A stretch of DNA of 64,000 nucleotides from Mycobacterium pseudokansasii (lineage in GTDB: Bacteria; Actinomycetota; Actinomycetes; Mycobacteriales; Mycobacteriaceae). The stretch lies in NCBI RefSeq assembly GCF_900566075.1, contig NZ_UPHU01000001.1:2294001-2358000 (forward strand). The letters run 5' to 3'. Position 1 is the first letter of the stretch. Each line of letters opens with the position of its first letter. Below are positions 8,695-20,562 of the stretch, in pieces. Under the pieces are notes generated by a model. The model did no database searches. It had not been told where the DNA came from and saw only the letters and a program-made list of their open reading frames with translations. Position numbers and translations under genes: made by a program.

Positions 8695-10635
8695 ATGCTG
8701 CAACAGATCCGTGGGCCCGCCGATCTGCAGCACCTTTCCCAGGAACAGCTACGGGAGCTGGCCCAGGAAATCCGTGAGTTTCTGATCCACAAGGTTGCCG
8801 CGACCGGGGGACACCTCGGGCCGAACCTGGGGGTCGTGGAACTGACGCTGGCGCTGCATCGGGTGTTCGATTCACCGCACGACCCGATCATCTTCGACAC
8901 GGGTCATCAGGCCTACGTCCACAAGATGCTGACCGGACGCGCCCAGGATTTCGAAAGCCTGCGCAAAAAAGGTGGGCTGTCGGGTTATCCGTGCCGCGCC
9001 GAAAGCGAACACGACTGGGTGGAGTCCAGTCATGCCAGTGCGGCGCTGTCGTATGCCGACGGCCTGGCCAAGGCGTTCGAGTTGACCGGGCACCGCAATC
9101 GGCACGTGGTGGCGGTGGTGGGCGACGGCGCGCTCACCGGCGGCATGTGCTGGGAGGCGCTGAACAATATCGCCGGGTCGCACCGGCCGGTGATCATCGT
9201 GGTCAACGACAACGGCCGCAGCTACGCCCCGACCATCGGCGGTGTCGCCGATCATTTGGCCACGCTGCGGCTGCAGCCGGCCTACGAGCAGATGCTGGAG
9301 AAGGGCCGCGATGTGGTGCGTGCGGTGCCGCTGGTCGGTGAGGTGTGCTACCACTTCCTGCACAGCGTCAAAGCCGGCATCAAGGACTCTCTGTCACCGC
9401 AGCTGATGTTCACCGACCTCGGGCTGAAGTACCTCGGACCTGTCGACGGGCACGACGAACGGGCGGTGGAGGTGGCGCTGCGCAAGGCCCGTGGATTCGG
9501 CCGCCCGGTGATCGTGCATGTCGTCACCCGCAAAGGAATGGGCTATGCCCCGGCCGAAGCCGACGAGGCCGAGCAGATGCACTCCACCGTCCCCATCGAC
9601 CCGGTGACCGGGCAGGCCACCAAGACGGCCGGCCCGGGCTGGACGGCAACGTTCTCCGACGCGCTGATCGGTTACGGCACAAAGCGGCGCGACATCGTCG
9701 CCATCACCGCGGCCATGCCCGGACCCACCGGGCTGACGGCATTCGGGCAGCGCTTCCCGGACCGGTTGTTCGACGTCGGTATCGCCGAGCAGCACGCGAT
9801 CACCTCGGCCGCCGGACTGGCGATGGGCGGTATGCACCCCGTGGTCGCGATCTATTCGACGTTCCTGAACCGCGCTTTCGACCAGATCATGATGGACGTG
9901 GCGCTGCACAAGCTGCCGGTCACCATGGTGCTGGACCGCGCCGGCATCACCGGCGCGGATGGCCCCAGCCACAACGGCATGTGGGACTTGTCGATGCTGA
10001 ACATCGTGCCCGGCATCCGGGTGGCCGCACCCCGAGACGCCACTCGGCTGCGCGAGGAACTCGGTGAGGCGCTCGACGTCACCGACGGCCCGACGGCCTT
10101 GCGGTTTCCGAAAGGTGATGTCGGGGAAGATATTCCGACGCTGGAGCGGCGGGCCGGAGTGGACGTGCTCGCGCTGCCGGCCGAGGGCCTGAACCACGAT
10201 GTGCTGCTGGTGGCGGTGGGCCCGCTGGCCGTGATGGCGCTGGCGGTGGCCAAGCGGCTGCACAACCAGGGCATCGGGGTGACGGTGATCGATCCGAGAT
10301 GGGTGCTGCCGGTGCCCGACGGTGTTCGCGAGCTGGCGGTGCGGCACAAGCTGCTGGTCACGCTGGAGGACAACGGGGTCAACGGCGGCGTGGGCTCAGC
10401 GGTGTCGGCCGCATTGCGGCATGCGGAGATCGACGTGCCGTGCCGCGACGTCGGGCTGCCGCAGGAGTTCTTCGATCACGCGTCACGAGGTGAGGTGTTG
10501 GCCGATCTGGGGCTGACCGACCAGGATGTGGCCCGCCGCATCACCGGTTGGGTTGCCGCGCTGGGGATGTCAGAAGCGGGCGGGTACGGCCGGTCTCTGG
10601 GGACGGCGTCGGAGATCAGCGAGCGTCTCGACTAG
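8695..10635 (+). CDS. dxs: 1-deoxy-D-xylulose-5-phosphate synthase
   Basis: A 646-residue thiamine-diphosphate enzyme that condenses pyruvate with glyceraldehyde-3-phosphate to give DXP, the first step of the MEP isoprenoid pathway feeding menaquinone, polyprenyl and carotenoid synthesis. The N-terminal TPP domain has [10 protein letters not shown] (with the catalytic His) near residue 70, the Mg2+/TPP motif GDGALTGG near residue 142 and [13 protein letters not shown]. The pyrimidine-binding domain has DVGIAEQHA, with the conserved Glu, and [16 protein letters not shown] transketolase C-terminal domain ends the protein. Length and motifs are complete. It corresponds to dxs1 (Rv2682c). The stop overlaps the convergent RNase D gene by four bases. 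Confidence 0.97.
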   Translation: MLQQIRGPADLQHLSQEQLRELAQEIREFLIHKVAATGGHLGPNLGVVELTLALHRVFDSPHDPIIFDTGHQAYVHKMLTGRAQDFESLRKKGGLSGYPCRAESEHDWVESSHASAALSYADGLAKAFELTGHRNRHVVAVVGDGALTGGMCWEALNNIAGSHRPVIIVVNDNGRSYAPTIGGVADHLATLRLQPAYEQMLEKGRDVVRAVPLVGEVCYHFLHSVKAGIKDSLSPQLMFTDLGLKYLGPVDGHDERAVEVALRKARGFGRPVIVHVVTRKGMGYAPAEADEAEQMHSTVPIDPVTGQATKTAGPGWTATFSDALIGYGTKRRDIVAITAAMPGPTGLTAFGQRFPDRLFDVGIAEQHAITSAAGLAMGGMHPVVAIYSTFLNRAFDQIMMDVALHKLPVTMVLDRAGITGADGPSHNGMWDLSMLNIVPGIRVAAPRDATRLREELGEALDVTDGPTALRFPKGDVGEDIPTLERRAGVDVLALPAEGLNHDVLLVAVGPLAVMALAVAKRLHNQGIGVTVIDPRWVLPVPDGVRELAVRHKLLVTLEDNGVNGGVGSAVSAALRHAEIDVPCRDVGLPQEFFDHASRGEVLADLGLTDQDVARRITGWVAALGMSEAGGYGRSLGTASEISERLD

Positions 10636-11933
10636 GGATTGTCGCTCTCGGGTTGGGCATTGGCCCGGGCCACCGCGGCAGCCAGCACCGGCACCACCAG
10701 TCGGCGCTGCCACGCCCGCGCATGGCCGGCCCGCAGGAACTCGTCGATCGCGTTGGCGGCGCCCTCGAGCGAATCCGCCCACTCCCAGCACAGCCGTCGC
10801 ACCAACTCGGGCGAAACCAGGTTTTCCGTCGGCACCCCCACCCGCTGCGACAGTTCCGACAGCGCCGCGCGGACCGCCTCCAACCGGGCGGCCGCCTCGG
10901 GTTTCCGCCTGCTCCACCTCGCCGGCAGCGGGGGCCCGTTGGCCGACTCGGTTACCTCGGGTGGATTTTGGTTTTCCCGGGCCGCTTCCAGCGCCGCCAG
11001 CCACGTCGCGGCATTACGACGCTGGTTGCGCCCGCCGAACACCGGCAACGCGACGAGGTCCTCGACCGATCTCGGGTCTGCGATGGCCGCGTCGACGATG
11101 GCCGAGTCCGGCAGGATCCGGCGCGGCGCGATGTCGCGCAGCTGGGCAATCCGGTCCCGGGCCAGCCACAGCTCGCGAACCGCGGCCAATCCCCGGCGGT
11201 CACGCACCTTGTGGATGCCGGAGGTTCGCCGCCAGCGGTCCGGCCGCGCCGAAACCGCGGACGACCTCGATTCGTATTTCCGAAGATGCTCGAATTCCTC
11301 TGCGGCCCAACCGGTTTTTCCTTGTTCGGTCAGCACCTGCGAGATCGCTGCGCGCAGCTCGATCAGCAGCTCGACGTCGAGGGCGGCATAGTTCAGCCAG
11401 GCCGGTGGCAGCGGACGCTTGGACCAGTCGGCGGCACCGTGGCCCTTGGCCAGCCCCATCCCCAGCAGCCGCTCGACCATGGTCGCCAAGTTCACCCGAT
11501 CGAACCCGGCCAGGCGTCCCGCCAGTTCGGTGTCGTAGAGCGCCGACGGCCGCATGCCGACCTCGGCCAGACACGGCAGGTCCTGATCGGCGGAGTGCAG
11601 GATCCACTCGTCTTCCCCGAGCACCTCGGCGACCGGCTGCAGCACGGTCGCCGGCTCGCCGCCGTGGCTGACCGGGTCGATCAGTACGGTGCCGGCGCCG
11701 GCCCGCCGGATCTGGATCAGATAGGCCCGGTTGGAGTAGCGAAAACCCGACGCCCGCTCGGCGTCCACTGCAAAGGGCCCGTAGCCGCGGTCCAAGAGCT
11801 CCGCCGCGGCTTCGATCTGGCCGACGGTCACCGACAGCTCCGGTATCCCCTGCGCCGGACGCAGTAGTGGCGTCGGCCCGGGTGCCGTGCTGCCCGACGG
11901 TTCGGTCTCCGCCGGAGACGGATCGGGGCACAT
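10632..11933 (-). CDS. RNase D-like 3'-5' exonuclease with HRDC domain
   Basis: A 433-residue protein. A DEDDy exonuclease domain (about residues 35-215) carries the four acidic positions: VDAERASG (Asp and Glu), [10 protein letters not shown] (Asp) and YAALDVELL (Asp with the preceding Tyr). One or two HRDC-type helical modules follow, with [14 protein letters not shown] near residue 290. The predicted role is 3'-end trimming of tRNA or other RNA in the cytoplasm. It is the last gene of a minus-strand run after the DUF3000 gene, with only one base between that stop and this ATG, implying translational coupling. Corresponds to Rv2681. Confidence 0.88.
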   Translation of the reverse strand: MCPDPSPAETEPSGSTAPGPTPLLRPAQGIPELSVTVGQIEAAAELLDRGYGPFAVDAERASGFRYSNRAYLIQIRRAGAGTVLIDPVSHGGEPATVLQPVAEVLGEDEWILHSADQDLPCLAEVGMRPSALYDTELAGRLAGFDRVNLATMVERLLGMGLAKGHGAADWSKRPLPPAWLNYAALDVELLIELRAAISQVLTEQGKTGWAAEEFEHLRKYESRSSAVSARPDRWRRTSGIHKVRDRRGLAAVRELWLARDRIAQLRDIAPRRILPDSAIVDAAIADPRSVEDLVALPVFGGRNQRRNAATWLAALEAARENQNPPEVTESANGPPLPARWSRRKPEAAARLEAVRAALSELSQRVGVPTENLVSPELVRRLCWEWADSLEGAANAIDEFLRAGHARAWQRRLVVPVLAAAVARANAQPESDNP

Positions 11934-11934
11934 G

Positions 11935-12516
11935 TCAGGCGCGTGACCGCGAGCTCAGGTCGATGACCCCGGTCGGGGGTAGGCCCGCGGCATGTTCGAG
12001 AACATCGCAGAACGCCTCGACGTGGCTGCCCACCTCGGGTGTGGTGGCCGTCCACGACGCCCGCAGCTCGAGCTGGTGGGCGCGCGGCGGTCCGGAGATA
12101 TCGCCGTAGCGCACCGAGGTGGTGGCGGTGACGGTGCCGCCCAGCGCGGTCATGTGCTCGGTGCGCGACTCGAGGGCCTCCACCAGCCAGCTCCACGCCA
12201 CCTCGGGCAGCAACGGATCGATGGCTTCCTGTGAGTCGAGGTCGGCCTGGATGTAGGCGACCAGGCGAATGGTGCCGTCCCAGGCGTCGGAGCCCTCCGG
12301 GTCGTAGAGCAGGATGAGCCGGCCGAACGCGTCACCTTCGGACCGCTCGGGGACGATGTCGAGATCGGGATGTTTGACCTCGGCTCCCAGCGCGTAGCTG
12401 TAGGGCGCCAGCCGCTGCGGCGGACGGATGGGGCCGAGTTCGATCTCCGGGCGCACGGTGACAGCGTTCATGGCCGCGACCGCCTCGCGGAAGGGGGCCG
12501 GTTCGGGTGCGGTCAC
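11935..12516 (-). CDS. DUF3000 family protein
   Basis: About 193 residues, predicted soluble. I know no biochemical function for the family. The sequence includes LGPIRPPQRLAPYSYALGAEV, DGTIRLVAYIQADLD and a C-terminal stretch with RTEHMTALGGTVTATTSVRYGDI. DUF3000 genes sit next to the RNase D-like gene in many actinobacteria, so a shared RNA or haem-neighbourhood role is possible but unproven. I chose GTG 12516 because a 53-bp MIRU-like unit with its own overlapping stop (GTGA) ends there. A longer reading from ATG 12624 would translate the repeat. Corresponds to Rv2680. Confidence 0.8.
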   Translation of the reverse strand: MTAPEPAPFREAVAAMNAVTVRPEIELGPIRPPQRLAPYSYALGAEVKHPDLDIVPERSEGDAFGRLILLYDPEGSDAWDGTIRLVAYIQADLDSQEAIDPLLPEVAWSWLVEALESRTEHMTALGGTVTATTSVRYGDISGPPRAHQLELRASWTATTPEVGSHVEAFCDVLEHAAGLPPTGVIDLSSRSRA

Positions 12517-12569
12517 GAGCTCCGCTCCTGCTCGTCGCTGCGCTCCGCATGGTCGTCGGCGCGGGTCAC
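12512..12569 (-). repeat. MIRU-like 53-bp unit upstream of the DUF3000 gene
   Basis: On the minus strand a GTGACC at 12569 recurs 53 bases later at 12516. The unit reads GTGACC CGCGCCGACGACCATG and ends in the DUF3000 GTG start. It encodes an 18-residue peptide (VTRADDHAERSDEQ...) whose TGA overlaps the next GTG as GTGA. The motif GCGGAGCGCAGCGACGAG is typical of M. tuberculosis MIRUs, as is the 53-bp length. The upstream end is 57 bases from the echA15 stop, so unlike the other units it is linked on one side only. Confidence 0.8.
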
Positions 12570-12626
12570 AAAATCCGACGGTAGACCTAACGTCCGACAC
12601 GCGCAGACAGGCGCGCCGAATCATGC

Positions 12627-13448
12627 TCAGCCCCCGGAACCGGCGCCAAATCGCGCCGGGCGCTTCTCGCGGTGCGCGGCCAATCCTTCCCGCACGTCAG
12701 GGCCGCTGAAGCTGAGGAATTCCAGGCCCAGCGACGTTTCGAAGGCGGGCCCGAACATGCGGTACCAGTGATTGAGACTGTGCTTGGTCCAGCGGATCGC
12801 GTGTTGGGCGCCCTGCGCCAGATTCTCGGCAAGGCTCGTCGCGGTGGCAAGCACGTCGTCGTCGTCGACGCACGTCGAGACCAGGCCGATGCGCTCGGCT
12901 TCCGCACCGGACAGCGGCTCACAGGTCAGCAGGTAGTACTTGGCTTTGGCCATGCCCACCAGCAGCGGCCAGCAGATGGCGGCGTGGTCCCCGGCGGCCA
13001 CCCCGAGCTTGGTGTGTCCGTCGATGATCTTCGCGGTCCGCCCCGCCACCGAGATGTCGGCCAGCAGGGCCACCACCAGGCCGGCGCCGACGGCCGGTCC
13101 GCGGATCGCCGAGACCACCGGTTTGTCGAGGTTGATCAGGTTGAGCACCAGATCGCGGGCCTCGCGCATGATGCGGACCCGGTCGTGGTAGTCACCCATG
13201 GTCTGGTCGATCAGGTCGAAGCTGCCGCCGGAGGAAAACGCTGTGCCCTCACCACGCACCAGCACCACCCGCACGGCCGGGTCGCGGTCGATCACCGGCC
13301 AGATGTCGGCCAGGTCGCGATGCATCTGCGGCCCGACCGAATTCAGGCCGGGGGAGTCCAGAACCAGGTTCAGCACGCCGTTATCGGTGGGTTCTATTCG
13401 CAGACTTGGGAACTCGTCGTAGTCGACGGGCGGGTGGCGCACTGGCAT
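12627..13448 (-). CDS. echA15: enoyl-CoA hydratase/isomerase family protein EchA15
   Basis: A 273-residue crotonase-fold protein. The oxyanion-hole segments are visible ([14 protein letters not shown] near residue 65 and [18 protein letters not shown] near residue 115). The usual first catalytic Glu region ([14 protein letters not shown]) differs from the classical E..G.P motif, so the exact reaction, whether hydration, isomerisation or hydrolysis, is uncertain. It acts in the cytoplasm on acyl-CoA substrates. Its start lies nine bases after the GMC oxidoreductase stop, placing it in the GMC operon here. In H37Rv (Rv2679) that GMC operon is absent as far as I recall. Confidence 0.88.
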   Translation of the reverse strand: MPVRHPPVDYDEFPSLRIEPTDNGVLNLVLDSPGLNSVGPQMHRDLADIWPVIDRDPAVRVVLVRGEGTAFSSGGSFDLIDQTMGDYHDRVRIMREARDLVLNLINLDKPVVSAIRGPAVGAGLVVALLADISVAGRTAKIIDGHTKLGVAAGDHAAICWPLLVGMAKAKYYLLTCEPLSGAEAERIGLVSTCVDDDDVLATATSLAENLAQGAQHAIRWTKHSLNHWYRMFGPAFETSLGLEFLSFSGPDVREGLAAHREKRPARFGAGSGG

Positions 13449-13457
13449 ACCAGGATG

Positions 13458-15152
13458 TTACGCACGGGCTGATCGGCTGCCGACCAGGGCGTCTGCCTTG
13501 ACGTCACCGCGCACGATCCGCTCGGCCAGCCGCGAGGCCAGCGCCATGATGGTCAGCGCCGGGTTGGCGCTGCCCTGGGTGGGGCACACCGAACCGTCGG
13601 CGATGAACAGGTTGGGCACCGCCCAGCTTCGCTGGTCGGAGTTGACGACGCTGCTCTCGGGGTCGCTGCCCATCCGGGCGCCGCCGATGAGGTGGGCGAA
13701 GCGCTGGATGGTCAGCACATCCTGCGCGCCGGCGGCGTGCAGGATGTTGGTGATCACCTGAGTGGAGTACTCCATGTTGGCCTTGTCGTTGTCCGACAGG
13801 TGGTAGTCGAAACGGGCGATGGGCAGCCCGTAGTGATCGGTCTCCTCGGCCAGGGTGACGCGGTTGTCGGCGTGCGGGAGCAGCTCGTTGAGCACGCCGA
13901 TGGTGGACCAGTGGTTGTAGTCGCGCATGTATTCGCGTAGCGCCGCGCCCCAGTGCCCGTCGGCCAGCACATGCTCGGCCCAGCCGATCGGCAGCGGGGA
14001 CACGGTTTGGATGGAGAATCCGCGGGCGAAGCCGCGATCGGGATCGGTTTCGTAGAACTGCTCCGAGGACACCTCCGGCGGCGGCGCCTTGTACATGCGC
14101 AATTCCTCGGGCCAGCGGCCCGCGGTCTGCGATGCTCCCTGCACCATGACGTAGCGGCCCACCTGGTCGTGGTTGTTGCACAATCCCTTCGGGAAACGTG
14201 GACTGGCGGAGTTGAGCAGCAACCGTGGTGTTTCGATCGAATATCCAGCCACTGCAACCACTTTAGCGCGCTGAAACCGCTCACGGCCCCTACCTCCGTC
14301 GAAATACGTTACCCCGCTTGCATTTCCGTTTTCGTCGAGCTCGACTCGGCTGGCCATGCAATTGCCTCGGATCTCGACGCCGTGGGTCAGCGCGTCGGGC
14401 AGGTGAGTGACGTACGGGCTGGCCTTGGCGTTGACCTTGCAACCCTGCAGGCAATAGCCCCGGTAGATGCAGTGCGGCCGGTTACCGAAGGTGCCGTTGA
14501 CGATGCCGACCGGGCCGACCCGCATCTCGATGCCGAGATTCATCGCGCCTTCCCACAGCTTCATCGCAGCGCCCGAAACCGGATGCGGCGCATGCGGATA
14601 GCGGTGCGGATATCCCCACGGCCAGTCCTGACCGGCCACCGGCAGCTCGAGCTCGAGGCGCTCGTAGTGTGGCCGCAGGTCGGCGTAGCTGATCGGCCAG
14701 TCGGCGCCGACCCGGTCGCGGGTGAAGGTCTCGAAGTCGCTGGGATGAAAGCGCGGCGTGTAGCCGGCGTAGTGCACCATCGACCCGCCCACGCCGCGAC
14801 CGGAGTTGTTCTTGCCCAGCTCGACCGGATCCGATCCGCCGATGATCCGCTTCTGCGTCCAGTACAACTCGTGCGACCCCGCCTCGTCGGACACCCAGTC
14901 CTCGTCGGGGTGCCAGAACGGGCCGGCCTCCAGGATCACGATGCGCCAGCCGGCCCGGGCCAGCCGCTGGGCCAGCACCGAACCACCGGCGCCGGCGCCG
15001 ACGACCACCAGGTCGACCTCCTCGTTGTCGGAGTAACGGCGCATGGTGGACTCGCCGGGCAGGTCACGGGAGTGCACGTCGAGCAGGAACCGCGAATCGT
15101 TGTCGCGCGGCCCGAGCGAGCCCTTGAGCAGCCCGCGCCAGAAATCACCCAT
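13458..15152 (-). CDS. GMC-family FAD-dependent oxidoreductase
   Basis: A 564-residue flavoprotein. The FAD-binding Rossmann motif VVVGAGAGGS is at about residue 50 and is followed by LEAGPFW. The second FAD-contact region includes NNSGRGVGGSMVHYAGY. The C-terminal GMC signature contains RFAHLIGGARMG and QGSANPALTIMALASRLAE, with the Asn that replaces the second active-site His in many members. A Cys-bearing segment (CIYRGYCLQGCKVNAK) could hold a cofactor-contact motif like those of gluconate-type dehydrogenases. No Tat signal is obvious. It overlaps the upstream gluconate-dehydrogenase-subunit-3-like gene by eight bases, so the two probably form a complex. The substrate (sugar, sterol or alcohol) is unknown. 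Confidence 0.88.
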   Translation of the reverse strand: MGDFWRGLLKGSLGPRDNDSRFLLDVHSRDLPGESTMRRYSDNEEVDLVVVGAGAGGSVLAQRLARAGWRIVILEAGPFWHPDEDWVSDEAGSHELYWTQKRIIGGSDPVELGKNNSGRGVGGSMVHYAGYTPRFHPSDFETFTRDRVGADWPISYADLRPHYERLELELPVAGQDWPWGYPHRYPHAPHPVSGAAMKLWEGAMNLGIEMRVGPVGIVNGTFGNRPHCIYRGYCLQGCKVNAKASPYVTHLPDALTHGVEIRGNCMASRVELDENGNASGVTYFDGGRGRERFQRAKVVAVAGYSIETPRLLLNSASPRFPKGLCNNHDQVGRYVMVQGASQTAGRWPEELRMYKAPPPEVSSEQFYETDPDRGFARGFSIQTVSPLPIGWAEHVLADGHWGAALREYMRDYNHWSTIGVLNELLPHADNRVTLAEETDHYGLPIARFDYHLSDNDKANMEYSTQVITNILHAAGAQDVLTIQRFAHLIGGARMGSDPESSVVNSDQRSWAVPNLFIADGSVCPTQGSANPALTIMALASRLAERIVRGDVKADALVGSRSARA

Positions 15153-15882
15153 CGATGTGTTCCTGTTCGACAGTGGCGACGGGGTCTTCGGAGGTGGCGC
15201 CCGGGGCTTCGAACGGCTCCCGGCTTCCCACGCCGCCCAGCCGCATGAAGCCCCGGGGATAGGCCGGCCCGCCGAAGCCGATCTCGTTCCATGCCCACGG
15301 GTGGCTGTAGAAGCCGCTCAGGGTCATGCGCATCACCACCGACCAGGCCCGGGAGACATTCACTTTCTCCCACATGCCGCCGGACAGCTCGCCGTCGGCG
15401 AACTGCTGCACCACCGATTCGCGGGTCGCCAGGTCGGCCGCCGCGAACGACTCCGCGCCGGCGGCGCGGGCGGACTCATCGAGGCCGGACAGCACCAGCC
15501 GCCAGGTGTCGCGGTCGTCGGGCATGTCGTCGTATTGATAGCCGTCCAGCCGGCCATCGGCGAGCTTGGCGTCGACGAACTCGGCCACCGGTATCCGCGG
15601 CTCGGCGTCCTGGGCCAGGACGGTGTCACAAAAGGCGCGCAGCGCCGGCTCCTGCGGCGCTTCGAAGAACCGCAGTGGCCCCGGCTTGTCCAGCCGGGCC
15701 AACACCACCCGCCGGGTGGCCGCGTCCCAGCTGTCGACAGTCGACAGCACGTCATAGTCGGGATAGCGGCCGATCATTTGCGGGGTTACGCCGCGGCGCT
15801 GGCGCGGCAGCCACGACGGATGCAGCGGCTTGCCGTCCGGTCGCAGCTTCGGCAGGTGCTGCCCGTTCGCGATGTCAGGCAC
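15145..15882 (-). CDS. gluconate 2-dehydrogenase subunit 3 family protein
   Basis: A 245-residue protein. The C-terminal signature FYSHPWAWNEIGFGGPAYPRGFMR is diagnostic for small partners of GMC-type dehydrogenases. The central region (residues 80-190) is helical and includes FCDTVLAQD and DKPGPLRFF. Such subunits typically stabilise or deliver the GMC catalytic subunit. No clear N-terminal Tat motif is present, so location is uncertain. It lies immediately upstream of the GMC gene with an eight-base overlap and four bases after the small membrane protein gene, forming a tight operon. Confidence 0.8.
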   Translation of the reverse strand: MPDIANGQHLPKLRPDGKPLHPSWLPRQRRGVTPQMIGRYPDYDVLSTVDSWDAATRRVVLARLDKPGPLRFFEAPQEPALRAFCDTVLAQDAEPRIPVAEFVDAKLADGRLDGYQYDDMPDDRDTWRLVLSGLDESARAAGAESFAAADLATRESVVQQFADGELSGGMWEKVNVSRAWSVVMRMTLSGFYSHPWAWNEIGFGGPAYPRGFMRLGGVGSREPFEAPGATSEDPVATVEQEHIDG

Positions 15883-15886
15883 GGCG

Positions 15887-16390
15887 CTACTTCTCCCGTC
15901 GCAAGACCGCGGCCAGCAGACCCATCGCCCCGACGATGCTCATCAGGCCGGGCGCGGCGATGGGCGGACCCATCGGCACGTTGTAGTAGTACAGCCGCCA
16001 CCCGCCGGGCCGGCGCGCGACGCCGCGCGCGTGGAAATACTGGCCCATCAACCCGTTCGCCGCGTACACCGCGGCCGTGACCGGCAACCACCGCTTGGCC
16101 CAGCGCTTGGAGAACACCCCGCCCACCCCGGCAACCACCACCGGCGGGGTGACCACGATCGGGCTCCACATCCATTTGTTGCCGAAGCTGGCGCGATAGT
16201 GCTCGAAGTAGATCTCCGCGGTGGTCACCAGCGCCGCAAACGCCGTCAGCCCCGACAACGACCGCTCGAAGCGACCGTGGGCGACGTTGTGCAACACCCG
16301 GTCGACGAAATACTCCGCCTCCTCGGCCAAATGCCCGCTAGGTGCCGAATCTCGAGTCAGCAACATTGAACCCGTCTCCTTGCCTGCCAT
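15887..16390 (-). CDS. small integral membrane protein heading the GMC operon
   Basis: A 167-residue protein that I do not recognise as a named family. After a polar N-terminus it has about four hydrophobic segments: SLSGLTAFAALVTTAEIYFEHY, SPIVVTPPVVVAGVGGVF, LPVTAAVYAANGLMGQY and GLMSIVGAMGLLAAVL. A conserved-looking His/Glu set (HNVAHGRFE, EIYFEHYR) is near the first segment. It is the first gene of the operon, four bases before the dehydrogenase small subunit, so a role as membrane anchor or electron-transfer partner is a reasonable guess. The divergent neighbour is hemE. Confidence 0.65.
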   Translation of the reverse strand: MAGKETGSMLLTRDSAPSGHLAEEAEYFVDRVLHNVAHGRFERSLSGLTAFAALVTTAEIYFEHYRASFGNKWMWSPIVVTPPVVVAGVGGVFSKRWAKRWLPVTAAVYAANGLMGQYFHARGVARRPGGWRLYYYNVPMGPPIAAPGLMSIVGAMGLLAAVLRREK

Positions 16391-16466
16391 CTATGAGTCT
16401 TCGAGGGGCGAACTTCCGCGCACTGCGGCGACCGCTGTATTGGGCAGTACCCCAACAACCCCTGGG

Positions 16467-16484
16467 GCACACGTGCCGGTGTGC
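16467..16484. promoter_or_regulatory. inverted repeat GCACAC-N6-GTGTGC in the hemE upstream region
   Basis: A perfect 6-bp dyad with a 6-bp spacer lies 24 bases before the hemE GTG start, between hemE and the divergent GMC operon. Its size fits a dimeric repressor site, but no regulator gene sits next to it. The function is inferred. Confidence 0.35.
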
Positions 16485-16507
16485 GCGTCATGGCAGCATT
16501 GGGGCCA

Positions 16508-17577
16508 GTGAATACTCCTGCGCGTACCCGACGCGAGCTTCCGCACTCGCCCTATCTGGCCGCGGTGGGCGGCCGCAAACCCAGCCGGGTGCCGGTGTGG
16601 TTCATGCGGCAGGCCGGCCGGTCGCTGCCCGAGTACCGGGCGCTGCGCCAACGGCACAGCATGCTGGACGCCTGTCTCGTGCCGGACGTGGCCTGCGAGA
16701 TCACCCTGCAGCCGGTACGGCGCTACGGTGTGGACGCGGCGATCCTGTTCTCCGACATCGTGGTGCCACTGCGGGCTGCGGGCGTAGAGCTGGACATCGT
16801 GGCCGACGTGGGCCCGGTGATCGCCCACCCGGTACGCACCGCCACCGATATCGAACACATCAAACCCCTTGACCCACAAGCCATTCAGCCGGTGCTGGAC
16901 ACCGTTCAGCTGTTGGTCGCGGCGCTGGGCGATGTCCCGCTGATCGGTTTCGCCGGTGCGCCGTTCACGCTGGCGTCCTACTTGATCGAGGGCGGACCCA
17001 GCCGCCACTACGTCCGCACCAAGGCGATGATGCTGGCCGAGCCGGCGAGCTGGCATGCGCTGATGAGCAAGCTGACCGACCTCACCATCGAGTTTCTGCG
17101 CGGACAGATCGACTCCGGCGTGGATGCCATTCAGGTTTTCGACTCCTGGGCGGGAATGTTGTCGCTGGCCGACTACCGCCAATATGTGTTGCCGCACAGC
17201 GCACGGGTGTTCGACACGCTGGCCGAACAGGGCGTGCCGATGACGCATTTCGGGGTCGGCACCGCCGAGTTGCTGGGCGCCATGTCGGAGGCGCTCAAAC
17301 CCGCACCGGCGACCGTCGTCGGCGTCGACTGGCGGACCGCGCTGGCCGATGCGGCCGCCAGGGTGCAACCGGGCACGGCGCTGCAGGGCAACCTCGATCC
17401 GGTGGTGCTGCTGGCGGGCTGGCCGGTGGTGGAACGCGCCGCCCGCGCCGTCGTCGACGACGGACGCCGTGCGGTCGACGCGGGCGCGGCCGGGCACGTC
17501 TTCAACCTCGGCCACGGGGTGTTGCCGCAGACCGATCCCGGGGTGCTGACCGAACTGGTTTCGCTGGTCCATTCGCT

Positions 17578-17581
<4 letters not shown>
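16508..17581 (+). CDS. hemE: uroporphyrinogen decarboxylase
   Basis: A 357-residue cytoplasmic enzyme that converts uroporphyrinogen III to coproporphyrinogen III by removing four acetate carboxyls. The N-terminal signature [18 protein letters not shown] (with the conserved Arg residues) and the later [17 protein letters not shown] match the family. The catalytic Asp lies in LFSDIVVPL, and the Tyr-containing and His-containing C-terminal motifs (FNLGHGVLP) are present. I chose GTG 16508, which gives the usual length, over the GTG at 16481. The stop overlaps the hemY ATG as ATGA. Corresponds to Rv2678c. Confidence 0.95.
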
Positions 17582-19724
<2,143 letters not shown>

Positions 19725-19728
<4 letters not shown>

Positions 19729-20474
19729 CTGAGCCTGACCCTGCCGACCCCACCCGCTTCGAGGAGATGTATTGCGACGACCGCGTCGCACACGGCCTTC
19801 CGGCGGCCACGCCGTGGGACATCGGCGGCCCGCAGCCGGTGGTCCGGCAGCTCGTCGCCCTGGGCGCGATCAAGGGGGAGGTGCTCGACCCGGGCACCGG
19901 GCCGGGCCACCATGCCATCTACTACGCCGCCAAGGGCCTCTCGGCCACCGGAATCGACGGGTCGGTGGCCGCCATCGAGCGTGCCCGGGACAACGCGCGC
20001 AAGGCCGGCGTATCGGTGGACTTGCGGGTGGCCGACGCCACCAAGTTGGAAGGGTTGGACGGCCGGTTCGACACCGTCGTCGACTGCGCCTTCTATCACA
20101 CGTTCAGCACGGCCCCGGAGCTACGGCAGTCCTACGTGCAGGCGCTGCACCGGGCGACCAAACCGGGCGCGCGCCTGTACATGTTCGAGTTCGGCGAGCA
20201 CGACGTCAACGGCTTCACCATGGAGCGGTCGTTGTCGGAGAGCGACTTTCGTGACGTGCTGCCGGTCGGTGGCTGGGAGATCACCTACCTGGGGCCGACG
20301 ACCTATCAGATCAATCTCAGCGTCGAATCGATCGAGATGATGGCGGCGCGAAATCCCGACCTGGCCGATGAGGTGCGGCCCATGCTGGAACGGTTCCGGG
20401 CGATGGAACCATGGCTGGTCGGCGGCCGGGTACACGCTCCGTTCTGGGAAGTGCACGCCACTCGGCTGGACTGA
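19725..20474 (+). CDS. class I SAM-dependent methyltransferase
   Basis: A 249-residue cytoplasmic protein. Motif I is VLDPGTGPGHHAIYYAAKG (residues 46-64), followed by ATGIDGSVAAIERA, with an acidic residue at the end of beta-2, and VADATK and VDCAFYHTF for the later motifs. The C-terminal half is unlike that of well-known small-molecule methyltransferases, so the substrate is unknown. Being relayed from chdC by a MIRU, it is likely co-expressed with the haem genes. Corresponds to Rv2675c. The ATG at 19725 is fixed by the repeat overlap. Confidence 0.85.
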
Positions 20475-20562
20475 CGGATGCCGCTGAGGGCAGATCCGCC
20501 GAAACTGAATTTCTGCTGCCAAAGTGCGAGTAAGGGTCGGTGAAATTACCGGCTCGGCGTGG

